A DNA stretch of 64,000 bases, from the NCBI RefSeq assembly GCF_013402815.2, contig NZ_CP058601.1, positions 1,736,001 to 1,800,000 of the forward strand, given 5' to 3'. The DNA is from Natrinema halophilum (lineage in GTDB: Archaea > Halobacteriota > Halobacteria > Halobacteriales > Natrialbaceae). Below, one piece after another: positions 25,498-34,207 of this stretch (position 1 is its first letter; every line of letters begins with the position of its first letter). A program made the translations under genes and the position numbers. The notes beneath the pieces were generated by a model, which saw only the letters and a program-made list of their open reading frames with translations, ran no database searches and was not told where the DNA came from.

Positions 25498-25708
25498 TCT
25501 GCTGTAGCAGAACACGATGGGGTCTAAATTGACCCCCAGCCTTGATCAGACCCGCACTCAAATCACGTTAGGATCGCTGCAGTGATAATCCAACTCAATG
25601 ATACATAGGGGCGTCTTGCTTTAGCAGACAAATCTGAAACACAGGTCTTGGGTAGGAAACAAACATAGTCATTGGTAGGACGTTCGATCGACGTCAACGT
25701 GTCAGCAT

Positions 25709-27049
25709 TCACTCGAGATAGCCGAGTTCTTCTAACCGCTCTCGTGCGTTGTCGGTGACATCATCGGGGACACCGCTGTCGCCGTCCTCGAGGAGTCTTC
25801 CTGGGATTTTCGAGCGATATGCATGCCGTTTGGCCGGATTGTCGACCGACAGATCGTGCTGTTCGTCGGGATCGACATCGAGATCGTAGAGCTCTGCGTC
25901 TTCCCCGATGTCGATGTATTTCCAGCCCGCTGCCCTGACGGCGACGACGGGTACGTCGTCAGCGAACGAGCCACGCGTAATCGGCTCACGGGTGGTCGAC
26001 TCCCGAAGATCCTTGCCGAGAAATGCCGCCGGTGGCTCGACGCCGTGGAGCCGACAAACTGTCGGGGCGATGTCGAGCAACTCCCGTTGTTCAGTGACCC
26101 TGGACGGGAGTTCAGGCGTTCCGTCCGGCGTTTTCATGAACATCGGGACCTGAACCAGTTCGTCGTACGGCCGGTTCCGATGGAAATACAGTCCGTGTTC
26201 GCCGAACTCCTCGCCGTGATCCGCCGTGAGGACGACCGAGGTGTCGTCCCACAATCCATCATCCGCCAGTCCGTCGAACAGCCGAGAGACGTGTTGTGAG
26301 GTGTACCGGATCGCCGAGTCGTACAAATCGACGAGCAACGTGCGCTGGTCATCGTCGATCGTCTCCGGTTCGACGCCAGCACTTGCCATCAGATCGAGAA
26401 TCTCCGATCGGCCGAGGTCGGGGGCATAGGCTGGTGAATCCGCATTGATGGCGTACGGGCGGTGAGGGTCCATATAGTGAACCCACAGACAGAACGGTTC
26501 CTCGGCCTGTCGGACGAACTCGAGTGCTCGATCAGTCGTGGTTTCTGCACTCTCGAAGACGGCGACCTCGTGGATGAGCGACGCCGGAACCACGGTCTCC
26601 TGAATTGTACGAGCGACCTCGAACAGCCCGGTTCGCTGGAGGGTTGGACGAACCGTATCGAACAGCCGTCGAGCGAGCTTGTTCGTCGTCGGGACGGCTT
26701 CGTCGTGACTCGCCTGCCCGACGAAATCCTCGTAGACGTCCATCCCGTAAACGTCGTCGAACTTGGAGGCAAAAAACGTATTCGAGTGGATCGCACCAGT
26801 TCGAACATTGTCAGGCAGGGCCGATCCGAGTGTGGGACCGGACCGGACGGCGCTGTCGCCATCGTATCGAGACGTGAGAAGTGACGGGAGCGAAATACCG
26901 GTGTACGTTCCGTTGACGATCGCTTGGTCGAACGTCACACCACCGGCTTTGAGGAGCCGGTCGGCAGCCGGGAGCGTATCCCGATCGTAGCCGTATTGCG
27001 AGAGGTGGTCACGACGAACCGCATCAAGCGTGACGATAAGCGTGTTCAC
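25709..27049 (-). CDS. Sulfatase-fold protein, Ser-type
   Basis: 446 residues. Metal Asp9 is in LIVTLDAVRRDHLSQYGYDRDT. The active-site segment NGTYTGISLPSLLTSRYDG has Ser53-Leu-Pro-Ser in the C-x-P-S-R frame, with Leu replacing the Arg/His. PFCLWVHYMDPHRPY follows, then LTADHGEEFGEHGLYFHRNRPYDELVQVPMFMKTP, the classical second metal site. It ends ARERLEELGYLE, nearly the same as the APS kinase tail. It is transcribed divergently from the tandem pair at 27148 and 28619, with 98 bp between. It is most like bacterial choline/N-sulfoglucosamine-type sulfatases in layout, but the replaced active-site residues make the reaction uncertain. Confidence 0.85.
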   Translation of the reverse strand: MNTLIVTLDAVRRDHLSQYGYDRDTLPAADRLLKAGGVTFDQAIVNGTYTGISLPSLLTSRYDGDSAVRSGPTLGSALPDNVRTGAIHSNTFFASKFDDVYGMDVYEDFVGQASHDEAVPTTNKLARRLFDTVRPTLQRTGLFEVARTIQETVVPASLIHEVAVFESAETTTDRALEFVRQAEEPFCLWVHYMDPHRPYAINADSPAYAPDLGRSEILDLMASAGVEPETIDDDQRTLLVDLYDSAIRYTSQHVSRLFDGLADDGLWDDTSVVLTADHGEEFGEHGLYFHRNRPYDELVQVPMFMKTPDGTPELPSRVTEQRELLDIAPTVCRLHGVEPPAAFLGKDLRESTTREPITRGSFADDVPVVAVRAAGWKYIDIGEDAELYDLDVDPDEQHDLSVDNPAKRHAYRSKIPGRLLEDGDSGVPDDVTDNARERLEELGYLE

Positions 27050-27116
27050 GAGCAGACGGAACGGAGAGTAGGGTAAAGTAACAAACGGTTACGGGTTGAC
27101 TGTTCAGACCACTCAA

Positions 27117-27122
27117 TTTAAG
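27117..27122 (+). promoter_or_regulatory. TATA-like element for the 27148 gene
   Basis: tttaag lies 26-31 nt before the ATG, the usual spacing for a leaderless haloarchaeal transcript. Confidence 0.5.
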
Positions 27123-27147
27123 ATGGTTCCATCGAGAGCCGGAACCA

Positions 27148-28557
27148 ATGCGTAACGTCGTGTTGGTCTGTCTCGATGCGGTCCGGAAAGATGTCTTCGA
27201 CGAGTACGCGAGGCGACTGCGTACCCGGGCCGGCATCGAGTACACGCAGGCCAGAGCAGTCAGTGGCTGGAGCGTCCCAAGTCACGCCTCCATGTTCACC
27301 GGCACATTGCCACACGAACACGGGATCCACACGTTCCACCGCGACTTCTCCGGACTCACTCGCGAAGAGACGTTTCTTGATCGACTCCCCGACCACGAGG
27401 TACTCGGCGCGAGTGCGAACGTGTACGCGAGCGACGCGTTCGGATTCGACGAGTTGTTCGACGCCTATCGGAGCGTCTCCCCGGATCGACGGTTCCCGGA
27501 AGGGCTGGACGCCGAACGATGGGGACAGGAGGCTGACGAGACCGGGATGGCGCGGTACCTCGCGTTCCTACGGTCGGCACTCCGTCACGAGCGGCCCCTT
27601 CCGAGTGTCGCAAACGGTGTGCTCGTTGAACTCGACAACTGGCTCGCGGATGCCCCGTTCGAAAAACCGCTAGACGACGGGGCGAACATCGTCGCCCGTG
27701 AAGCGAAACGACTCGTCTCGGAGGCCACCGAACCGTTCGTGCTCTTCACAAACTTCATGGACGTGCACGGACCGTTGACTCCCGTTCGGTCGTACGACAG
27801 CAGTTTGTACGATGCGCGACCGTCATGGTCCTCACGAGCGTTCGACGGACGGGCCGTCGAACGGGGCGAGATCGACGAGATCAGGGACGATATTACGCAC
27901 CACCGGGAGCTGTATGCCGCCGCAACGGAGTACCTGGATCGGGTCGTCGACAACCTCGTCGACTGGCTTCACTCGAATACAAATAACGAAACGACGGTCG
28001 TCGTCACTGCCGACCATGGCGAAAACCTCGGGTACGAGGCTGATAGGCGACTGTTCGCCCACCGGAGCGGGCTCACCGAGGGGCTGCTGCACGTCCCGTT
28101 GCTCGTGTTGAACCCACCCGAGGTGATGGAGTCGACCGTCGACGACTACGTTTCCCACCTCCGCCTCGGCGAACTCGTGACCGGCCTCGCCACCGAAACG
28201 GTCCCAGACGTGACCGACGACGTGATCCCAGCCGAACGGATCGGCTTCAACGTCCCAGTCAACCCGAACGCGACACCACTCCGCGACGACGACCGTGCGA
28301 TACGCGTCGCCTACGAGGGTGACGCGAAGTATCAGTGGGACACCCTCGGCAACCGCCACCGGTACCGGCTGGATCCCGACAGACCATCGTGGCAGGAACG
28401 CGACGCCCAGGAGGTCGATATCTCAGGGTACGAGACGACGCTGTTCGAGGTCCCGATTGACGAGTATCGGAGTCGCGTCGAGACGTCATCGGCAGAACGG
28501 ACCGCGGCCGTTGACGACAGCGTCGAGGACCGACTCGCGGACCTCGGCTATCGCTGA
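27148..28557 (+). CDS. Sulfatase-fold protein, Ser-type (tandem paralogue A)
   Basis: 469 residues. The N-terminus VVLVCLDAVRKDVFDEYARR holds metal Asp10, SGWSVPSHASMFTGTLPHEHGIHTF has Ser42 at the nucleophile position, PFVLFTNFMDVHGPL and VVTADHGENLGYE complete the site, and it ends EDRLADLGYR. It is closely related to the next gene through its whole length (same opening, same VPSHASMFTG region, same PFDDGA/PLDDGA middle), indicating tandem duplication. No signal peptide, so probably cytosolic. It may act on a sulfated or phosphorylated glycan intermediate. The 61-bp gap to the next gene contains a possible separate promoter. Confidence 0.85.
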   Translation: MRNVVLVCLDAVRKDVFDEYARRLRTRAGIEYTQARAVSGWSVPSHASMFTGTLPHEHGIHTFHRDFSGLTREETFLDRLPDHEVLGASANVYASDAFGFDELFDAYRSVSPDRRFPEGLDAERWGQEADETGMARYLAFLRSALRHERPLPSVANGVLVELDNWLADAPFEKPLDDGANIVAREAKRLVSEATEPFVLFTNFMDVHGPLTPVRSYDSSLYDARPSWSSRAFDGRAVERGEIDEIRDDITHHRELYAAATEYLDRVVDNLVDWLHSNTNNETTVVVTADHGENLGYEADRRLFAHRSGLTEGLLHVPLLVLNPPEVMESTVDDYVSHLRLGELVTGLATETVPDVTDDVIPAERIGFNVPVNPNATPLRDDDRAIRVAYEGDAKYQWDTLGNRHRYRLDPDRPSWQERDAQEVDISGYETTLFEVPIDEYRSRVETSSAERTAAVDDSVEDRLADLGYR

Positions 28558-28618
28558 GGGCGACACGGGGGAACACGTCTCGAAGAGTACTTAGCAATTG
28601 ACTGATCTTCCACAGACA

Positions 28619-30013
28619 ATGAGGAATATCGTGTTACTGTGTCTCGACACAGTACGCAAAGACTTCTTCGACGAGTATGCCCCGCGACTCGTCGACCGGG
28701 CCGACGTCGTCTACGACGGCTGCCGGGCGGCAAGTTCGTGGAGTGCTCCAAGTCATGCCTCGATGTTTACCGGACAGCTCCCGAGCGAACACGGTGTCCA
28801 CGCGTTTCAACGGGATTTCTCGGTCGTCGATCGAGACGACACGTTCCTCGGTGAGCTTCCCGACTACCGGGCCCTCGGTGCGAGTGCGAACGTCTGGGCT
28901 GGCTCCTCGTTCGGGTTCGACACGCTGTTCGACAGCCTCTCGGACGTCTCGCCTGATCAGCGGTTTCCGGAGGGAATCGACGTGGCACGGTTCGGTCAGG
29001 AGACCGAAGCGGCCGGTCTCGCCCGACACCTCTCGTTCCTGCGGAGCGCGTTGGCACACGACTACCCGCTGAAGAGTCTCGCTAACGGTGCGGCAGTCCA
29101 ACTTGACCGGACGTTCCAGCGGCTTCCACTGCCTAAACCGTTCGACGACGGTGCCTCTCTCCTCGAACGGGAACTCATGACGCAGATAGAGTCATCGACG
29201 GAGCCGTTCTTCGGCTTCGTGAATTTCATGGACGCGCACGGCCCAGTCCACCACGCTCGCGGGTATGATCGCTCGCTCCATGACGCGCCGTTGTCGTGGA
29301 CCGCACGCACCGTCGACCTCAACGAACGCATTCAGACTGGCGACGAACAGACACTGGGATGGTACCGAGACCTGTACGGGACTGCGATTGACTACCTCGA
29401 CCGTCGCGTCGTCGACTTCGTCGACCGAATCCAGCGAGTCACAGACCGCAAGACGACCGTCGTCGTCACCGCAGATCACGGCAACGACCTCGCACTCACT
29501 GACGAACGATACTGGGGACACACAGCGACCCGACTTACGGAGGCACTCCTCCACGTGCCACTGGTCGTCCTCAATGCGCCGGGTGAGTACGAGGCGAGAC
29601 AAACAGAATGCGTCTCCCATCTCTCACTGCCGGCGTTGCTTGTCGGGATAGCCAACGAGGAGGTGCCGGATATCACCGGCGAGATGGTTCGCGCCGAACG
29701 GATCGGGAACAGCGGTCCGCCCGGCAAACTCGAAGCGGGCGACGTGCCGCCGGAAGAGAACATGGTGATCCGAGCGCTGTACGGCGAGGGCGAAAAGTAC
29801 GTCTGGGACCACCACGGGAGTGGTGCGACCTACAGGCTCGACCCCGACCGGCCCAGCTGGGAAACGAAAGCATCGGCCGATCTCGACGTCGATCAACTGG
29901 ATGCGGCCTTCGAGACAGATATTGAGACAATTGCAAAGCAAACCCGGTCTACGGACCCGCTCGATATCGACAACGGCACCGCGGACCGACTTCGGGAGCT
30001 AGGCTACCTGTGA
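28619..30013 (+). CDS. Sulfatase-fold protein, Ser-type (tandem paralogue B)
   Basis: 464 residues from ATG 28619, preferred over an upstream in-frame TTG because it aligns exactly with the start of its paralogue. Metal Asp10 is in IVLLCLDTVRKDFFDEYAPR, Ser42 in SSWSAPSHASMFTGQLPSEHGVHAF, then PFFGFVNFMDAHGPV and VVTADHGNDLALTDERYWGH, ending ADRLRELGYL. In the second metal site the usual Glu after HG is replaced by Asn (HGND versus HGEN in paralogue A), which may alter activity. Together with its upstream twin it forms a duplicated pair upstream of the flippase gene. Confidence 0.85.
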   Translation: MRNIVLLCLDTVRKDFFDEYAPRLVDRADVVYDGCRAASSWSAPSHASMFTGQLPSEHGVHAFQRDFSVVDRDDTFLGELPDYRALGASANVWAGSSFGFDTLFDSLSDVSPDQRFPEGIDVARFGQETEAAGLARHLSFLRSALAHDYPLKSLANGAAVQLDRTFQRLPLPKPFDDGASLLERELMTQIESSTEPFFGFVNFMDAHGPVHHARGYDRSLHDAPLSWTARTVDLNERIQTGDEQTLGWYRDLYGTAIDYLDRRVVDFVDRIQRVTDRKTTVVVTADHGNDLALTDERYWGHTATRLTEALLHVPLVVLNAPGEYEARQTECVSHLSLPALLVGIANEEVPDITGEMVRAERIGNSGPPGKLEAGDVPPEENMVIRALYGEGEKYVWDHHGSGATYRLDPDRPSWETKASADLDVDQLDAAFETDIETIAKQTRSTDPLDIDNGTADRLRELGYL

Positions 30014-30185
30014 TTAGACAGTCGACGAGGAGACGTCGAGTCGGCGGCCGGAAGTTCACGTACCAGCGAAGGAGGGAATCCGGCTCTGGCGTCGGGATGT
30101 ACAACCAACGAAGAGGGAGCGCAACCGACAGAGACGTAGTGGCGGCTGCGTTTCTTCCCCCTCACTGGTCGACGAGTGATGTTCG

Positions 30186-31628
30186 ATGATCGGACGAGAC
30201 ACGACCGAACTATCGATTAGCCGAGAAGCCTTTCTGAATGTTGGCGCAAAAGTGATTCAAGCCGTACTAGGGTTTGCCGGCGTCATCATCCTTACTCGGA
30301 TGTTAGGGAGCGAGGGACTTGGGCGCTATCGGACGGTCTTGGCGGCTGCGTTTTTTATTCTAACACTGTCAGAAGATATTGCAGCTGTAATCAGAAAACG
30401 AGTTGCAGAAGTTGATACCAATCCACCGGAGTTTCTAGTGTTAGGACTGGTTGTCCACTGCGGGGTGACGATTGTTACCATATTGGGATTGTTCATCGCT
30501 CGCTCGGCAGCCGTGTCGTACTTTGGATCAGCTGAACTTACAACCGGTGTCGCAATCGTCACAGCATCAGTTGGATTTTTTAGTGTCCTAAATTATTATC
30601 AAGCTGGTATTGGATACCCTGCTAGGGAGACGTGGTTTGATAGTCTTCGGTCGGTTTTTACGCTCGGTGCCCAGGTTGCGCTACTGATATTAGGGTTTCA
30701 AGCGTTTGGCGCTCTGGTCGGACTCGCAGTTGCATCCCTTGTCAGCGGAGTGTTCGTATGGCTCTCAATTCGTCACAAACTGGTAGTCCCTACAGCACGA
30801 ACGGCCCAACGGACATATGATTACGCGCGTCATTCACTACCATCAAGCATAGCAAATAATCTGTATCAGAGAGCAGACCCATTACTAATCCGCTCATTCA
30901 GTGGAGCAGGTGATGTTGGCTTTTACGCACTCGCGTCACAACTTACAATGCCAGGGACGCTCTTTGCAAGTAGTATCACGAGCGTCCTATCTGTCAAGTC
31001 GAGTGGTGTCAGCTCAGTCGATGGGGAGGTTCGACGGGATCTCATTAACTCCACCACATACATCGGCTTAGTATCGGTTCCGATCCTGTTTGGGGTCCTT
31101 TCTATTTCCAACTCAATAATGCAATCAAACTTATTTGGAACAACGTATCGCAATGCCCCCGGGTTGGTTCTCGTTGGCATGGGAACAATCAGGGTTTTAG
31201 ATGGGTTCAAAAAACCATTCAGTGCGGCCGTCAACGGTATCGATCGCCCCGATATCAATCTAAGAGTGAAGCTATTCACCTTACTCGTATATGCTCCCAT
31301 AGCAATTGGCCTCGGTCAAGTCTATGGGCTCTTCGGAGTTGTCGCAGCGACGGTTATCGCTGAGGGAGTTGCTCTCATCTCATACCAATTCGTCGCAACC
31401 CGCCTATTCGATGGGATAGTTTTTCCGAAACCAGTCGGCCACCAGTTCCTCGCCGGTGGCGTGATGTTCGCCGCGGTCGAAGGACTCTCACGAGTGATGG
31501 ATCTCAGCCAGCTCGCCGTGCTCGGGTTCGTCATCGGTGTCGGTGCCATCGTGTACTTTGCGACCCTCCTACTTGTAAGCCAACACTTCCGAAAGACCCT
31601 CGTCCGGACACTCAACGACTTCAATTGA
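30186..31628 (+). CDS. Wzx-type polysaccharide flippase (MATE/MVF superfamily)
   Basis: 480 residues with about a dozen to fourteen hydrophobic segments. The N-terminus ISREAFLNVGAKVIQAVLGFAGVIILTRMLGSEGLGRY is typical of oligosaccharide flippases (RfbX/Wzx; AglR is the haloarchaeal example). GLVLVGMGTIRVLDGFKKPF and the NGIDRPDINLRVKL linker lie mid-protein, a pattern shared with the second flippase at 46629. It should flip lipid-linked glycan from the cytosolic to the external leaflet before AglB acts. Its GC is lower than that of flanking genes, particularly in the first 1.2 kb, while the last 200 bp are GC-rich, suggesting a mosaic or recombined 3' end. Confidence 0.88.
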   Translation: MIGRDTTELSISREAFLNVGAKVIQAVLGFAGVIILTRMLGSEGLGRYRTVLAAAFFILTLSEDIAAVIRKRVAEVDTNPPEFLVLGLVVHCGVTIVTILGLFIARSAAVSYFGSAELTTGVAIVTASVGFFSVLNYYQAGIGYPARETWFDSLRSVFTLGAQVALLILGFQAFGALVGLAVASLVSGVFVWLSIRHKLVVPTARTAQRTYDYARHSLPSSIANNLYQRADPLLIRSFSGAGDVGFYALASQLTMPGTLFASSITSVLSVKSSGVSSVDGEVRRDLINSTTYIGLVSVPILFGVLSISNSIMQSNLFGTTYRNAPGLVLVGMGTIRVLDGFKKPFSAAVNGIDRPDINLRVKLFTLLVYAPIAIGLGQVYGLFGVVAATVIAEGVALISYQFVATRLFDGIVFPKPVGHQFLAGGVMFAAVEGLSRVMDLSQLAVLGFVIGVGAIVYFATLLLVSQHFRKTLVRTLNDFN

Positions 31629-31768
31629 GCTAGCAGCAGACGCAACTCGATGGTCACTCATGCCTCAATTTGCCCTGTCCGACCGTGATCCGTTGCCATC
31701 GTCACGTAATGGACTCCGGCGCTACTGGTTGAAAACCCATATTACCTGCTAGAAAAATTACGAGGGTA

Positions 31769-32704
31769 ATGGGCCTCAGCGAGTTCAGCAAAAACATACG
31801 GTACTATCTCGACCATCAACCGCCAAGTCGTGCGGTACAGAGCATCTTCGGGGAACTCCTCGCTGGAGTTGCACGACGGGTAGGCCCAGCACTCCCAACT
31901 CGAGGAGTCAATTTTTACGACCGTGAGTGGGACGTGCTTATCATACTCGATACGTGTCGGGTCGACGCACTGCAGGAGGTGGCCCCCGAGTACGACTTCC
32001 TCCCATCAGAGATCGACTCGACGCGATCTGTTGGCTCGAAGACCGTCGAGTGGATGCAAAAGACGTTCACCCCGGCGTACCGGGACGAAATGGCCCGGAC
32101 GGCCTACGTGACGTTCAATCCAAACAGCGAGGAGGAACTCGACCCGTCGTGGTTCCAGCACCTCGACGAAGTGTGGCGAACCGACTGGAACGCGGCGGAA
32201 GGTGGCGTGCCACCGCGTCCGGTCACGGACCGCGCTATCGCGGCCCATCGGGAACTGAGTCCTGACCGCCTGATGGTACACTACAAACAGCCTCACACAC
32301 CGTATCCGCAGTTCGAAAAGCTCGATCCAGTTAACGAAGTCGACGACGACGCTAACGACCGAAGCGGACCATTCGGTGCGCTCATCGAAGGCCGCGTGAC
32401 GCGCGAGGAGTTGTGGGGGGCCTACCTCGACGATCTCCGGTTAGCTCTCGACGATATTGCCCTCCTGCTCGAATCGCTGGACGCCGACCGCGTCGTCATT
32501 ACCGCCGATCACGGAGAGTGTTTCGGAGAGTGGGGTCTGTATGGCCATCACGGGTGGGTGCCAGCCCCCGAACTCGTCTCCGTACCATGGGTTGTCACGT
32601 CTGCGGAAAACACCGCTGACTACGAGCCCGAAACGGATCTCAACGCGACTGTCGATCAGGAAGACGTCGACGACAAGCTACGGGCACTGGGGTATAAGGC
32701 GTAG
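31769..32704 (+). CDS. Short sulfatase-like protein lacking the nucleophile motif
   Basis: 311 residues. After an N-terminal extension comes WDVLIILDTCRVDALQEV with the metal Asp. The segment where PSHASxFTG should be reads STRSVGSKTVEWMQKTF, so the nucleophile is not in its usual setting; a Ser or Thr might still serve. MVHYKQPHTPYPQFEKL and VVITADHGECFGEWGLYGHHGWVPAPELVSVPWVV keep the second metal site. It ends DDKLRALGYKA, again the shared tail motif. This is a recognised shorter sulfatase-like subgroup in archaeal glycan clusters rather than an obvious truncation, since both ends are present. The reaction is unknown. Confidence 0.75.
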   Translation: MGLSEFSKNIRYYLDHQPPSRAVQSIFGELLAGVARRVGPALPTRGVNFYDREWDVLIILDTCRVDALQEVAPEYDFLPSEIDSTRSVGSKTVEWMQKTFTPAYRDEMARTAYVTFNPNSEEELDPSWFQHLDEVWRTDWNAAEGGVPPRPVTDRAIAAHRELSPDRLMVHYKQPHTPYPQFEKLDPVNEVDDDANDRSGPFGALIEGRVTREELWGAYLDDLRLALDDIALLLESLDADRVVITADHGECFGEWGLYGHHGWVPAPELVSVPWVVTSAENTADYEPETDLNATVDQEDVDDKLRALGYKA

Positions 32705-32854
32705 TCAGCCGTCTCAGCCTCGTTCCAGACGCCCACACCGACGTTCGGGGCGATATCCCGTCACGGTGTAACAGACTTACATTCTCGACAGCTTCCAAAC
32801 AGTCCTTCTCAGAGTGTCCACAGAAGTTTTAGTAGTACCGGAAAGACAAGAGGT

Positions 32855-33511
32855 GTGAACCCTACTACAGTTCAAATTCAGGCCCGACTCGGATCCACAC
32901 GGTTACCGGGAAAAGTTCTCTATCCACTTGGGGCCAAACGAGTTCTCGGGCTGGTCGTCGACCGCGCTCGACGCGCCGAGAAACCGGACCAGATCATCCT
33001 GACAGTCGGCGACCGCCCTGAAAACGACGCGATCCGTGAGTGGTGTGACCGAAACGGTGTTGCGTACGATACCGGTCCAGAGGAGAACCTTCTGGAACGA
33101 CATTATCAGGCGGCCGTGGCTGCAAATAGTGATCCAGTAGTCCGCGTCACGGGCGACTGTCCGTTCGTCCCGTCAGCCGAAATCGACCGTGTGATCAGCG
33201 AACACGAACACAACGAGGCGCGATATACCACGAACCACTCAGCGGAAATGCCGATCGGAACCGCCGTCGACGCCATCGACAGAGAGGTACTGTCCGAACT
33301 CCGTGACCGTGGAGCGGATCACCCAGTGCGTCGACTACGAGACAACCCCGAAGAGTGGGATGTCGTCGTTACACCGAACCAACGGTGGATGTCGGTCGGC
33401 GATGCCCATATCGCTGTTGACACGCCCGATGACTACTGGACACTCTCCGATGCCGTCGAAGCTGTCGGTGACGAACCACACACGGTGGCCGAATGGGTTT
33501 CGGGACGGTAA
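32855..33511 (+). CDS. pseF: SpsF/PseF-type cytidylyltransferase (CMP-nonulosonate synthetase)
   Basis: 218 residues. VQIQARLGSTRLPGKVLYPLG is the nucleotide-binding loop of the CMP-KDO/NeuA-like family (SpsF subgroup), then DCPFVPSAEIDRVI and MPIGTAVDAIDREVL. It should activate a nonulosonic acid with CTP. The start is GTG at 32855 after agaggt, with no upstream ATG in frame. It heads the plus-strand half of the nonulosonate locus: pseF, FAH enzyme, pseG and formyltransferase follow, the last three packed closely. The gene order resembles Bacillus spsF-spsG. A decayed copy of its first codons exists at 61891. Exact sugar (pseudaminic against legionaminic type) is inferred from the neighbours. 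Confidence 0.82.
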   Translation: MNPTTVQIQARLGSTRLPGKVLYPLGAKRVLGLVVDRARRAEKPDQIILTVGDRPENDAIREWCDRNGVAYDTGPEENLLERHYQAAVAANSDPVVRVTGDCPFVPSAEIDRVISEHEHNEARYTTNHSAEMPIGTAVDAIDREVLSELRDRGADHPVRRLRDNPEEWDVVVTPNQRWMSVGDAHIAVDTPDDYWTLSDAVEAVGDEPHTVAEWVSGR

Positions 33512-33543
33512 ACTATAACAAGTAACCAGCGGATACCTCCACT

Positions 33544-34200
33544 ATGACCGAACTACCATCCGGTGAAATCGGAAAATTCGTTGCTCTCGGCGGGGGATTC
33601 CAGTCACATCTCGACGAGAAAGAACGAACCTACCGGTGGCCGGATCTCTGGGTCGTTCCTGACGAAGCAGTGATTGATGGGGGCGAGCCAATCGAAATCC
33701 CGGATCGGGTCGACGACGTCAAACCCGGCTCAGAGCTCACCGCAGTCATTGGTGAGGATATCTACGAGGCCGACAAAGCGGAGGCGTGGGATGCAATCAA
33801 GGGGTTTACCATCTCTAACGACGTGACAGCCTCGGGGGATTGGCCGGGCTGGTCCGATCCGGACCACGGCATGGTCACCGGCGTCGGCTACAAATTACTC
33901 CCGACGTTCTCGCCAATCCTCAATGAGTACGTCGAGAAGGGCGACGAGGCTGACTACGATGACCTGGCAGTTGAGGTGCACGTCGACGGAGAACCGACCG
34001 TTTCGGGGTCGACCGCTCAGATGACGTTTACGATCCCCGAGATGGTCTCGTTTGCGAGCAACGTCTGCAAACTTCACGAGAACGATGTGGTCGCGCTTGG
34101 AGATCCTGGAAATCCGACCAATTTCCTTGATGACGCAGACTCAGTCACGTGTGAGATAGAGGGGATAGGCAAGCTGACGAACCCAGTCGAACGCGTCTAA
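33544..34200 (+). CDS. Fumarylacetoacetate hydrolase (FAH)-fold enzyme in a nonulosonate operon
   Basis: 218 residues. The fold is suggested by KPGSELTAVIGEDIY, AIKGFTISNDVTASGDWPG (the ...GYTxxNDVSxRD-like catalytic strand), VEVHVDGEPTVSGSTAQMTFTIPEMVSF and VVALGDPGNPT at the C-terminus. FAH-fold enzymes cleave, hydrate or dehydrate 2-keto acids, and haloarchaeal pentose degradation uses one on 3-deoxy-2-keto sugar acids. Nonulosonic acids are also 3-deoxy-2-keto acids, so a role in editing, recycling or modifying the product of PseI is plausible but unproven. The TATA-like ctataacaag about 30 nt upstream gives it a possible own promoter; pseG follows after 7 bp. Confidence 0.75.
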   Translation: MTELPSGEIGKFVALGGGFQSHLDEKERTYRWPDLWVVPDEAVIDGGEPIEIPDRVDDVKPGSELTAVIGEDIYEADKAEAWDAIKGFTISNDVTASGDWPGWSDPDHGMVTGVGYKLLPTFSPILNEYVEKGDEADYDDLAVEVHVDGEPTVSGSTAQMTFTIPEMVSFASNVCKLHENDVVALGDPGNPTNFLDDADSVTCEIEGIGKLTNPVERV

Positions 34201-34207
34201 CGATCCG

